A stretch of 64,000 bases of DNA from Caryophanales bacterium (GCA_947459205.1 CANHCR010000002.1:50321-114320), one strand, 5' to 3'. Positions 1 through 8,819 are shown, numbered from the stretch's first letter. Numbers and translations are program-made. The notes: generated by a model not told the origin, from the sequence alone.

Positions 1-358
1 AATCACCTAGTAAACGAATATCATAGGTTTGCCGTAGTTCCCTTATCCGCCAATTTGCTTCTGAATGACTTAACATTGGTGCGCATTTCATAAAAAGCGA
101 TACACTACGTTCATCTGCATCATCATGTTCCAGAATATAAAATAAGTCGACAAGCCCTTTGTGAACGGATTCATCATTCGCTCCAAAAACTTCTCTGACT
201 CTTTCATATAAATCATCTTTATAATCAAGACTAAATAATTTATGTAGCGATTCACTAAGGCAAGTTGTGGTTCGCATACCTAGATTTCTTGTTGCACCAG
301 CACCCCAAAAGATAACTGTTTTCGGCCAAGTCGGATTGTAACTAGTAAACTCTGTCAT
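1..358 (-). CDS. Partial CDS (C-terminus outside window); Rossmann-like/SIR2-like candidate, translation begins MTEFTSYNPTWPKTVIFWGAGATRNLGMRTTT...
   Basis: Manual reverse-strand translation from ATG at 358 is open to base 1 (about 119 codons); N-terminal VIFWGAGATRNLG glycine-rich strand-loop motif. Not in the supplied ORF track because it runs off the edge. Confidence 0.6.
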   Translation of the reverse strand, partial: MTEFTSYNPTWPKTVIFWGAGATRNLGMRTTTCLSESLHKLFSLDYKDDLYERVREVFGANDESVHKGLVDLFYILEHDDADERSVSLFMKCAPMLSHSEANWRIRELRQTYDIRLLGD

Positions 359-363
359 CTCAT

Positions 364-795
364 TCAAGCCTTCATTTGAATTTTAGCAATTCGAATCGAG
401 TGCACTCTGGAATTATGTAGGATTGAAAAGATCGTCCCAATCTCCACTACAAAGCAAGCTTTTAGCTTTCTGAAAAAGATTTCTTGCATAATCCCTACAA
501 ACTGCTGCGGAATTTGAATCTTCGTCTCTTTATTCACCAGTCTACCAAGGTATGAATCTTGCATACTTACATTTTGACTAAATTGATTCTGATCACACCA
601 TTTTACAAACAAATTATAATTATCTTTTACATTGCAAAAAGGACTAGATGTGAATCCAGCTACTCCGACAATCGTGCACTCCATCGGGTAATTGTTAGTG
701 TCATTGTAGATTAGTTCTTTCACCGTAGCCTCTATGAAATATTTTCTCGTTCTTATTCTATCTTTGACTCGGGTAATTCGTTTTTTCGTTGACAT
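364..795 (-). CDS. Hypothetical protein, first gene of a two-gene operon with the partial CDS at 1..358
   Basis: 143-aa ORF; stop is 5 nt from the downstream ATG. Confidence 0.6.
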   Translation of the reverse strand: MSTKKRITRVKDRIRTRKYFIEATVKELIYNDTNNYPMECTIVGVAGFTSSPFCNVKDNYNLFVKWCDQNQFSQNVSMQDSYLGRLVNKETKIQIPQQFVGIMQEIFFRKLKACFVVEIGTIFSILHNSRVHSIRIAKIQMKA

Positions 796-1296
796 TAATT
801 TATCTCCTCAAGCAAAAATTCCAATCACTAATTCGCCAACAATAACATTCTAAACTACTAGGATATACAAATAATGTCCATATAGTAAAGAAATCTAAGA
901 AGAATTCTTTAGTTGTTGATTATAGTAACGTGTCGACAATAAGATGTATTTCCAGCAGTGTTTTACTGGTTCAAATTACCTGTGAACAGTTTCTTAACTC
1001 CATGTTATGAAGAGTATCATATGTGTTTGAAATCCATTCCAGAAAAGATTCCATTGTTTTTCCCTTCACACAAAGCATCCAACCAACCTTCAATGTCAGT
1101 TGTCGTTTTCTCCAGTTGATTTGCATAAAATCACGAGATAATTACTATTTAAGTTCCGAAAATTATAATTCTCCATAATTGAGGATAAATCCTGCTAATT
1201 GCCGATAATATGTAAAATAATTAGCATCACCCATAAAACTCAATCACCAACGCCTCAAATTTTCGAGTCTTCTGTTCACTGATCTCGAAGTCCATA

Positions 1297-1599
1297 CTAA
1301 AAATCGAGCATCACCTTCGCAAGTTCGTAAGTCTCCGGACTCTTCTTACCGGCTCTCTCTAAGCAGATGGTCCACATCTTTTTGACTACACGCTCGACTT
1401 TCACTTCGTCATACTCTTCAAGCACCGCCAGCAAATAATTGTATAACGCATAAAACGGCAAATTCGGCGAAACCTCAAATAAACTTCTCATGTTGTATCG
1501 GGCTAAATATTTGACGATTAATATTTTCATGTCTTCTTCACAACCATCGAGCACCTCGATCATCACGCGGAATGAAAGATGAAGTCCATTGACGCTCAA
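1297..1599 (-). CDS. Hypothetical small protein (about 100 aa)
   Basis: Intact ORF with a decayed paralog next door (about 1850..2160), which supports a real ancestral coding sequence. Confidence 0.5.
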   Translation of the reverse strand: MSVNGLHLSFRVMIEVLDGCEEDMKILIVKYLARYNMRSLFEVSPNLPFYALYNYLLAVLEEYDEVKVERVVKKMWTICLERAGKKSPETYELAKVMLDF

Positions 1600-1849
1600 T
1601 TTTCATAGCACAATGAAACTAAAACATCGACTAACTCATCGAACCTACCAGGAAGTCTTTTCTGTTTTGAGTTGTCGATTTACTGCAGTAATATCGACAA
1701 ATTCTTTGATTTTATTTTTCATTTCACGATTACTTGAATAGAGTTGACCTTGTCCCAAATTGTAAGAGAGAGAACACAGTCTTGGTGCCAAATGTGCCAA
1801 CGACACATTGCGCCTGTCGAATGAAATCATGGGTTCACTGCTTCATTTA

Positions 1850-2160
1850 ATAATCCAACAAAATCCGCTCAAACTTACGAGTCTTTTCAACATCCAATTC
1901 AGTATTCATGTAAAAATCTCGCATCACAACGGCCATTTCATACGTGGCCCGGCCCTTCGCACCGACTTGCTCGAGGCAAAATTCCTAGTACTTAAGTGCA
2001 AAACGCTCAACTATGACCAGATTAAAATATTACTACTGTTTATTAGGAAAATCTGTAGAGACGAAAAACATCTCGCACACGTCATACTCGACTAAATAAT
2101 AGACAATTAATATTGAACATCCTCACAAGGCGAATCAAACGCCTCTAGCATGATTTGTTG
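1850..2160 (-). pseudogene. Decayed paralog of the 1297..1599 gene
   Basis: Reverse-strand translation gives ...KY*EFCLEQVGAKGRATYEMAVVMRDF, matching KKMWTICLERAGKKSPETYELAKVMLDF of the intact gene, with an in-frame stop. Nucleotide similarity extends through taaatatttgacgattaatatt / taaataatagacaattaatatt. Ends approximate. Confidence 0.65.
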
Positions 2161-2187
2161 CTCTCCCAAACTGAGCCAATCCCCCTT
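2159..2187 (-). repeat. Partial tRNA 5'-half-like sequence (copy A)
   Basis: Reverse complement AAGGGGGATTGGCTCAGTTTGGGAGAGCA resembles a tRNA acceptor 5' strand plus D-arm; no anticodon or T-arm follows. Confidence 0.5.
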
Positions 2188-2231
2188 GGTTATTGCCAAT
2201 ATTCACTTTTTCGTGCATTCCTGAGACGATT

Positions 2232-2342
2232 CTATAGCAGTTAAAGTAGTTAGTTCGTCCTGCCAGCTGAGTTACTGTACATAAAAACTGGAGACAACTT
2301 GCGAACGTGTCCAGACGCGATAAACGACTTTAACTGCTATGG
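2232..2342. mobile_element. MITE-like element, 111 bp with about 16-bp terminal inverted repeats, no ORF
   Basis: ctATAGCAGTTAAAGT at 2232..2247 and actttaactgctatgg at 2327..2342 are inverted repeats (15/16); the internal segment recurs at about 5371..5443. Confidence 0.5.
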
Positions 2343-2385
2343 AGTAAGATGTCGATGCTTGCGGATCGACCTCAAAAATGAATAA

Positions 2386-2814
2386 TCATCCAAGTGCAGT
2401 GATAAACTTATTCGAAGATAGCGACTTTTTCCATCCGGCTTTCAAGATGAAGCTCAATAGATACCCGCGCAATCCTTCAAAGCCTGTATGTTCTAGTGTT
2501 AAAGTCGTTCCACCATCTTCAGCACTCAACTTCCAAGTTACGGTTGTAGGTTGCTTCATCCAGTTCCCTGCAAAAGAATACACAAGAAGTTCCTGCTTAC
2601 TTACTTGCAAAAGTTCACAATGCATACGTCCATCCCAAGAACCTTGAGGTTTCGATACAAACGAGAACTTGAAACCAATCGGCATTTCATCCAAATTTCC
2701 TGGAAGGTCATTTTCCGTGAACCAAGTCGCCAAAGCATGTTTATTTGTCAATGCAAACCAAACTTTATCAATGGTATGGGGATAAAATCGAGTGATAGAA
2801 ATCTTTTTTGCCAT
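2386..2814 (-). CDS. SRPBCC/AHSA1-type protein (START-like fold)
   Basis: ISITRFYPHTIDKVWFALTN...W.TENDL...L...G.F.F...WDG..HCE....; ends LTLEHTGFEGLRGYLLSFILKAGWKKSL, typical of AHSA1 proteins. Confidence 0.75.
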   Translation of the reverse strand: MAKKISITRFYPHTIDKVWFALTNKHALATWFTENDLPGNLDEMPIGFKFSFVSKPQGSWDGRMHCELLQVSKQELLVYSFAGNWMKQPTTVTWKLSAEDGGTTLTLEHTGFEGLRGYLLSFILKAGWKKSLSSNKFITALG

Positions 2815-2817
2815 TTA

Positions 2818-3156
2818 TTATTCATCCTCTGAAAATTTGTCTAAGAATCGACCCAGTTCATCTAACTTGTCTGTCCACAACGGCTCAAACATTTGAATCC
2901 ACTGATTGACGCCCTGCAAAGCATGTCCTTGTAATTTGCAACGTGTTTCTCTACCTAACTTACTCATCGAAATTAAACCGGCATCTTTCAAAACTTGTAA
3001 ATGCTTCACAACTGCATTTCGACTTAGGGGAAAATGGTTGCAAAGTGATGCAATCGAATGTTCCCCAATCATTAACACTTCCAGTAGTTTTCTTCTTGTA
3101 CGATCACCGATTGCAAAAAACACATCCGTCTCACTCTCTATCTGCATGGTTGTCAC
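2818..3156 (-). CDS. ArsR-family winged-helix transcriptional regulator
   Basis: ALxDxTRRxLLEVL-like FFAIGDRTRRKLLEVLMIGEHSIASLCNHFPLSRNAVVKHLQVLKDAGLI. Confidence 0.85.
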   Translation of the reverse strand: MTTMQIESETDVFFAIGDRTRRKLLEVLMIGEHSIASLCNHFPLSRNAVVKHLQVLKDAGLISMSKLGRETRCKLQGHALQGVNQWIQMFEPLWTDKLDELGRFLDKFSEDE

Positions 3157-3167
3157 ACCTCAATTAT

Positions 3168-3183
3168 AACACCATTAAGTGTT
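3168..3183. promoter_or_regulatory. Candidate ArsR operator
   Basis: AACAC-CATTAA-GTGTT inverted repeat immediately upstream of the ArsR gene; another aacact half-site at about 3201. Confidence 0.5.
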
Positions 3184-3238
3184 AATTTTTATCATAATAT
3201 AACACTCATGATGGTTATGTCAATGAAAGCACAAAAAA

Positions 3239-3262
3239 AACGTGACCGCGTTCGTCACGTTT
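3239..3262 (-). terminator. Rho-independent terminator of fic gene
   Basis: AAACGTGAC cgcgttc GTCACGTTT hairpin followed on the minus strand by a T run. Confidence 0.7.
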
Positions 3263-3296
3263 ATAAATCAACTCATATTATTAAGAGTATCTACAA

Positions 3297-4034
3297 TTAC
3301 TTTATCATACATAGATATCGAACGAGTTGCTCATCCTCAAGAACAGCAATCATATCGGTAAACAAATGAAGATCTTGATGAACAGCATATTCTTCCAGTG
3401 CATTAAAATACTCAAGCCTTGATTCTTTTTTGATTGAAATTGGCAAAAAACCATTTACCATCAACTGATAATTCATAATCAACCGAGATGTTCTACCGTT
3501 CCCGTCCGCAAACGGATGAATTCGCACAAATTCAGCATGTGTCCAAGCAGCAAGTTCAATGACATTTTCAAACGTTTTTTGTTCTAAATCAAAATAAAAA
3601 CCTTTGATTTGACGGTACATTTCATTTGGTGAAGGCGGAGTATGTGCAGCTCCAGATATGTATACATCAACATTCCGGTAAACTCCACCGATCATTATGT
3701 TTTCCATTAAAATAGCATGAATATCTTTGATAATATCTTCATTTAAAGGACGTTGTTCATTGATACACTTTTTCACATATTGAAAAGCTTTATTATGGTT
3801 CACAACCTCATACAGCTCACGTAATTGTTTTCCACCAACGGAAATCCCTTCTTCAAGAACAACTTTTGTCTCAAGTAGCGTAAGAGTATTGCCCTCAATT
3901 GCCGTAGAATGATGGGTGTATTCGACATCAAAAGCCTGAGAATAACTATTGACTGTATAATCCGAAAGCAAATATTTCATCTTATCATATTTACGTTTTT
4001 TGCTTAATAACTCTTGATAATTCAACGATTTCAC
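3297..4034 (-). CDS. Fic-domain protein (putative AMPylase), class II-type
   Basis: HPFADGNGRTSR active-site motif; N-terminal STAIEGN fits [S/T]xxxE[G/N] inhibitory motif. Confidence 0.9.
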   Translation of the reverse strand: MKSLNYQELLSKKRKYDKMKYLLSDYTVNSYSQAFDVEYTHHSTAIEGNTLTLLETKVVLEEGISVGGKQLRELYEVVNHNKAFQYVKKCINEQRPLNEDIIKDIHAILMENIMIGGVYRNVDVYISGAAHTPPSPNEMYRQIKGFYFDLEQKTFENVIELAAWTHAEFVRIHPFADGNGRTSRLIMNYQLMVNGFLPISIKKESRLEYFNALEEYAVHQDLHLFTDMIAVLEDEQLVRYLCMIK

Positions 4035-4097
4035 CTCGGAATCATTTAACTATTTTTAAATTCATTCACATTATAGACCATTTGGAGTCAAATGTGC

Positions 4098-4232
4098 ACA
4101 AAAAAGACGCCCAGACTGCAATATGTAGACCGAACGCCGATTTCACAATTCCAATTATGCAACCACTGTGGTTTGCACTAATGCTATAAAGCAATACGCT
4201 CTGCCGTGTTAACTACTTTAACTGCTATAAAA
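4098..4232. repeat. Dispersed intergenic repeat, copy 1
   Basis: Shares aaaaa.gacgcccag.ctgc...gaacgcc.attt..aattccaatta, tttgcacta/tttgcatta and gcaatacg.(c)ctgcc with 7302..7431; ends actttaactgctat, the same end as the 2232..2342 element. Confidence 0.55.
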
Positions 4233-4238
4233 TTAGTA

Positions 4239-4610
4239 TTATACCCGTGACAAACAATTTTCAGACGAAAAAACATTCCGCATTTTAAACTCCGCCGGAC
4301 TTTCCGCAAGATACACTAATCTCAATAAATCCGGTGGATTCCCCACAAAATACGGATCCTTCAAATAGTATTTCGAGTCGAACACCCATACAGGAATTTG
4401 CAAACCTGACTCACGCGCGAGTTTGTGGACTGCTGATGCAATAAGAGCAAGAGTACAATCATCTAAAGAAAGTCGGTCTGCCGACTCATTTATCATCTCA
4501 ATTTTTTCCACTTTTTCCGCAACATAAAAAGCGTCTAAAAACATCGACCACGCGAATGTAAAATCTCTTCCAACGCTCAGATACTGATTGATAATCGATA
4601 CCATATTCAT
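4239..4610 (-). CDS. Hypothetical protein, partner of upstream nucleotidyltransferase
   Basis: ATGA overlap with 4607..5143. Confidence 0.6.
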   Translation of the reverse strand: MNMVSIINQYLSVGRDFTFAWSMFLDAFYVAEKVEKIEMINESADRLSLDDCTLALIASAVHKLARESGLQIPVWVFDSKYYLKDPYFVGNPPDLLRLVYLAESPAEFKMRNVFSSENCLSRV

Positions 4611-5143
4611 GCAAACAATCCCTCCGCAAACGCGACTGTCCTCACACTGAGAAACTTTCGCGGAACATACTTTTCAACAATATCCAGTACGTCAATGTAA
4701 GAATTAAGTTTCAGATGATTTTTAAGAAAAATCGCATCCTCGCGGTCCTTGCTTCCCTCTCTTGCAGCATAGCATTTCATCGCCAAAATATATTCTGCAG
4801 TCGCTGACTGAATTTTTAGATTCGAGTATATTTTCACTTCAACATGTGGTGGATTTGTGTAAATAAACCCCTTGACCCCATCGTTCAACCAATCCTCTTG
4901 TATATTCATTTCCTTGGCAACTTCTTTGGCCATTTGATACAAATCTGTTTTCGGTTGAAAAATCGCATCAACATCGCGCGTGTATCCTCGACTTCCGAAC
5001 ACTAGACACATGGATGCGCCACCGAAAATGATAATTTCACCGTGCTCGTCGGCTTGAGCTAATCTTTGATTTAATTTTTCGAAACAAGCCAGCATCAGTT
5101 GTTTATCTAAATTCACATCTTTGTTCATCATATCCCCAACCAC
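4607..5143 (-). CDS. Nucleotidyltransferase-like protein (DUF6036-like)
   Basis: IIIFGGASMCLVFGSRGYTRDVDAIFQP pattern (GG...G.R.T.D.D). Confidence 0.65.
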   Translation of the reverse strand: MVGDMMNKDVNLDKQLMLACFEKLNQRLAQADEHGEIIIFGGASMCLVFGSRGYTRDVDAIFQPKTDLYQMAKEVAKEMNIQEDWLNDGVKGFIYTNPPHVEVKIYSNLKIQSATAEYILAMKCYAAREGSKDREDAIFLKNHLKLNSYIDVLDIVEKYVPRKFLSVRTVAFAEGLFA

Positions 5144-5370
5144 TCGAAATTTATATTCCTAGTTCAATTATACCCTAAATTGAAAAAGAGGTCGACGCAT
5201 TCGCATCAACCTCTGAATTACGATACTGAAACAATCCCATAAATAGTTACCCAACGGTCTTTTAATTCACTAAATCAACGGACCGCCATTCACCTTATTA
5301 AATCCTAGATTTAATTCTATATATTCTAATCTAGTCATTGCAAAAAACTAGATTTTCTAGTCTGCCGTTT

Positions 5371-5443
5371 GAGCTACTGTACATAAAAACTGGAGACAAC
5401 TTGCGAACGTATACAGCTGCGTTAAACGACTTTAACTGCCATG
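5371..5443. repeat. Copy of the internal segment and right end of the MITE-like element
   Basis: gagctactgtacataaaaactggagacaacttgcgaacgt matches 2269..2308 with one difference; followed by taaacgactttaactgccatg. Confidence 0.65.
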
Positions 5444-5531
5444 AAATATTTTCAATAGATGAAATGGACAAAGTTATCGACAGAAAAACAGATCCAAAAC
5501 AGGGGGAGCGTATCGACAGTCCCCATACCTT

Positions 5532-5987
5532 CTAATTACATAATTTGACTGCTTCCCTAAATGCTTGGGCCAGATTCCCATTGCGTATGGATTTACCGAT
5601 ACAAATCGCGTCTTCTTCGGGATGTTCAAATCCATTTTTCACATTTTTTGACGGCTCAATTTTGTACCCTTCATCAGAATACCATTCTACGCTTATGAAC
5701 CTCATGTTCTGAATTGCTTTTGCATATCCTCTAATCTTAAGAAGTTTCTCAATAACTGATGGCCTTAATTTCCCATTAGGTTCTATGACATTCCACTCAT
5801 CCAATGCGCGAAGTAAATATGATTCTATTTTTTCATCGGAGTACCCTCGATCCAAAACATGATGCATGTCAAGGTCGCAAGTTACTCCTCCCCATTTTTT
5901 TGAAATCCCTCTTGGAATAATAATGATATCTTCATTTGATGTAATGTAAACACTAACCAATTTATATTTATAACCCACAACAAACAC
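5532..5987 (-). CDS. Hypothetical protein (151 aa)
   Basis: ORF only. Confidence 0.55.
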   Translation of the reverse strand: MFVVGYKYKLVSVYITSNEDIIIIPRGISKKWGGVTCDLDMHHVLDRGYSDEKIESYLLRALDEWNVIEPNGKLRPSVIEKLLKIRGYAKAIQNMRFISVEWYSDEGYKIEPSKNVKNGFEHPEEDAICIGKSIRNGNLAQAFREAVKLCN

Positions 5988-6023
5988 CCTTTCCGCAAGC
6001 TTAACTTTAATGAGGATTAAGTC

Positions 6024-7238
6024 CTAAATCAACCACACGGGGACCATCAGATTTTGTCGGTCAATAGGTAACAACTCGCGAGAGACACATATCAAATTGC
6101 CTGTACCCATTCGTTTCCCTGTCTTCTCAAGTGCCTTGAAATGTCGAATCGCATCTGCTTTTGGCGTCCCAGACTTCTTCACCTCTATCGGATATAACAC
6201 ATCGTTCTTCTCGATCATTAAATCGATTTCCTTGCCATCTGTATCACGGTAGTAAAACAACGGAGGCCGCTTGCCAGCATTCAAAAAACTTTTGTAAATC
6301 TCGCTAACGACATACGTCTCAAAAAACGCTCCCGACATCGCCGAAACCTCAAGTGACTCAGGATTCGTCCACCTTGTCAACCACGCACAAAGTCCAGTGT
6401 CCATAAAATATAGCCGTGGCGATTTCACGATCCGTTTCAACGCATTATTGAAATACGGTTCAATCAAAATCACAATTCCAGACGACAATAGCATCGATAG
6501 CCATTGTTTCGCGGTCGGTGAACTGATGCCCACATCTTTTGCTAGTTCCGAGTAGTTTAATAGTTGTCCCGTTCGTGCAGCACAGGCAGTCATAAACCGC
6601 AAAAATGCCAATTCATCTCCAACCTGCGTCAATTCGCGAATATCACGCTGTAAATACGTATTGACGTACGAAGAGTAGAAAAGTTCGATGTCCTGTTCCG
6701 TTTCATAAAGTGCCGGCATCGAACCTTTGTGGATTCGTTTGAAAATCTCTTGAACATTCATTTCTTTGGCGGTTTTTAATTTATCTGATAATGAATCAAA
6801 ATCAGGCTGATATGCGCCTGTGCTACCTTCTGAAATTTCTGCTTGAGACAGCCCTTGTATGGGAATCACCGCGACTCGACCAGCTAAACTCTCGCTTACA
6901 TTTTTCATCAAATGAAACATCTGCGAACCAGTCAGCCAAAAATCACCTTTTCGCCTATGTTCATCTACATACATTTTTATATATGGCAGTAACTGCGGTG
7001 CATATTGAATTTCATCGATAATAAGTGGTGGTTGATATCGTTGCAAAAAAAGTTCGGGATCGGTCACTGCCAACTCACGAATCACAGGGTTATCTAAAGT
7101 AACATAGGTTCGATCAGATTCAGCCATCGTTCGTAAAAGCGTAGTCTTACCCACTTGTCGCGGTCCAGTTAGTAATAACACTGCATAAGCATGATTTGCA
7201 TTTTGAATCACTTGTTCTAAATGGCGATTGATGAACAT
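6024..7238 (-). CDS. AAA_14 ATPase with DUF4143
   Basis: LLLTGPRQVGKTTLLRTM Walker A, PLIIDEIQYAP Walker B, DUF4143-like C-terminus (PLFYYRDTDGKEIDLMIE). Confidence 0.85.
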   Translation of the reverse strand: MFINRHLEQVIQNANHAYAVLLLTGPRQVGKTTLLRTMAESDRTYVTLDNPVIRELAVTDPELFLQRYQPPLIIDEIQYAPQLLPYIKMYVDEHRRKGDFWLTGSQMFHLMKNVSESLAGRVAVIPIQGLSQAEISEGSTGAYQPDFDSLSDKLKTAKEMNVQEIFKRIHKGSMPALYETEQDIELFYSSYVNTYLQRDIRELTQVGDELAFLRFMTACAARTGQLLNYSELAKDVGISSPTAKQWLSMLLSSGIVILIEPYFNNALKRIVKSPRLYFMDTGLCAWLTRWTNPESLEVSAMSGAFFETYVVSEIYKSFLNAGKRPPLFYYRDTDGKEIDLMIEKNDVLYPIEVKKSGTPKADAIRHFKALEKTGKRMGTGNLICVSRELLPIDRQNLMVPVWLI

Positions 7239-7301
7239 AGCACACCTCGGTTATTTTAAAGTGCAGATTTATTATAAACGATTTTCTGAAGTTATTCCAC
7301 A

Positions 7302-7431
7302 ACAAAAAAACGACGCCCAGTCTGCTTTACTGCAGACGGAACGCCAATTTCCAAAATTCCAATTAATAAGATTTGCATTAGTGTTTCATGGCAATACGTC
7401 CTGCCAGCTGAGTTACTGTAACTCAGATTAA
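7302..7431. repeat. Dispersed intergenic repeat, copy 2
   Basis: Similar to 4098..4232; contains GTCTGC-tttact-GCAGAC hairpin with flanking A run (terminator-like on minus strand) and cgtcctgccagctgagttactgta as in the 2232..2342 element. Confidence 0.55.
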
Positions 7432-7559
7432 TACTTTATTGATTTCTATATCGATAAATCATCAACAAAAATTATTTTCATACTTTAAAGTAAAAAAGTT
7501 TATTATTCTTTAAAAATTGTGTATAATAAAACTAAAAGTTTATTGTGGGAGGAACTCAA

Positions 7560-8798
7560 ATGTCCGAACTCATCGCAAGATCAGAGTACATGCGCCAACT
7601 TATCGATCACAAAGACATCGATTTGGTCAAAATCGTAACCGGCATTCGTAGATGTGGAAAGTCTTCATTACTCGAATTATTCCACACACATCTCATTTCT
7701 TCCGGCATACCCGAGAACTGCATTATTCATATGAACTTAGAGTCGCTGAAGTACAGAGATCTGACCGACTACCTCATATTTTATGATTTTGTCAGCACGC
7801 GAATTTCTCAAAGCGGAAAAACGTATTTGATTTTCGACGAGTTGCAGTCAGTACAAGGTTGGGAAAAAGCAATCGAGTCATTTCGGCTCGATTTTGATGT
7901 CGATATTTACATCACCGGCTCGAACGCATACTTGCTGTCCACTGAGTTTTCAACCTTACTCTCAGGTCGCTACATCGAAATTCGCGTGCTTCCCCTGTCA
8001 TTTAAGGAATTTTTAACTTTCTATGATTTTGGCTCCGAGGTCACCGTGGAGGATCAATTTCAAAAGTACTTACAGTTTGGTGGTATGCCCGTGCTCCGCC
8101 AATATATGTTCAATGAAATTCGAAGCAATGAGGCTTTGGAGGCTATCTATGCAACGGTGGTTTTACGTGACATATTGCAAAGAAACAATACTTCCGATCA
8201 ACACATTTTGAACAAAGTCGTTCGATTTCTCTGTTCAAATATCGGCAGTATCACATCCCCGAACAATATCGGCAACATCCTTTCCAGAGAAGGAGATATT
8301 GAATCAGCAAAAAGTGGTAAAAGCCAAAATGTCGCTGGCAAGACGGTCAGCAAGTATATCTCGATGCTACACAACGCCTTCGTGTTCTATGCAATTGGTC
8401 GCTACGACGTTAAAGGTAAGCAATTGCTAAAAACATTAGAAAAAAACTACATTATCGATTTAGGGTTCCGCAACATGTTGCTCGGTTACCGCGATGCAGA
8501 CCGCGGACACATTCTGGAAAACGTGGTGTTTCTTGAACTGCTTCGTCGCGATTTCAGAGTATACATCGGAAAAGTGGGCGAAACGGAAGTCGATTTTGTT
8601 TGTGAGAAACCGAATGACAAAATGTATATCCAAGTAACTGAGAGCATGTCAAACGAAGATGTACGACAACGTGAACTTCGCCCATTGCAACGAATTCAGG
8701 ATAACTATGAGAAAATCATTTTGACGATGGACAAAAGCTACATTCGTTCTTATGACGGAATTAAAGTAATGAATATTATGGAATGGTTACTTTCGTAA
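7560..8798 (+). CDS. AAA_14 ATPase with DUF4143
   Basis: KIVTGIRRCGKSSLLELF Walker A, TYLIFDELQSVQGWEKA Walker B, VYIGKVGETEVDFVC; GGGAGGAACTCAAATG ribosome site. Confidence 0.85.
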   Translation: MSELIARSEYMRQLIDHKDIDLVKIVTGIRRCGKSSLLELFHTHLISSGIPENCIIHMNLESLKYRDLTDYLIFYDFVSTRISQSGKTYLIFDELQSVQGWEKAIESFRLDFDVDIYITGSNAYLLSTEFSTLLSGRYIEIRVLPLSFKEFLTFYDFGSEVTVEDQFQKYLQFGGMPVLRQYMFNEIRSNEALEAIYATVVLRDILQRNNTSDQHILNKVVRFLCSNIGSITSPNNIGNILSREGDIESAKSGKSQNVAGKTVSKYISMLHNAFVFYAIGRYDVKGKQLLKTLEKNYIIDLGFRNMLLGYRDADRGHILENVVFLELLRRDFRVYIGKVGETEVDFVCEKPNDKMYIQVTESMSNEDVRQRELRPLQRIQDNYEKIILTMDKSYIRSYDGIKVMNIMEWLLS

Positions 8799-8819
8799 AG
8801 AATCAAATACTTTTCAAAA

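Noticed and set aside
1645-1830. 61-aa minus-strand ORF
   Set aside because: Short, no recognisable family, in a decaying region; insufficient support for a CDS call.
2378-3185. Plus-strand ORFs of 80-93 aa over the ArsR/AHSA1 genes
   Set aside because: Antisense to better supported genes.
4098-4140. Rho-independent terminator in the first intergenic repeat
   Set aside because: The hairpin arms present in the 7302..7431 copy are mispaired here, so I called only a repeat.
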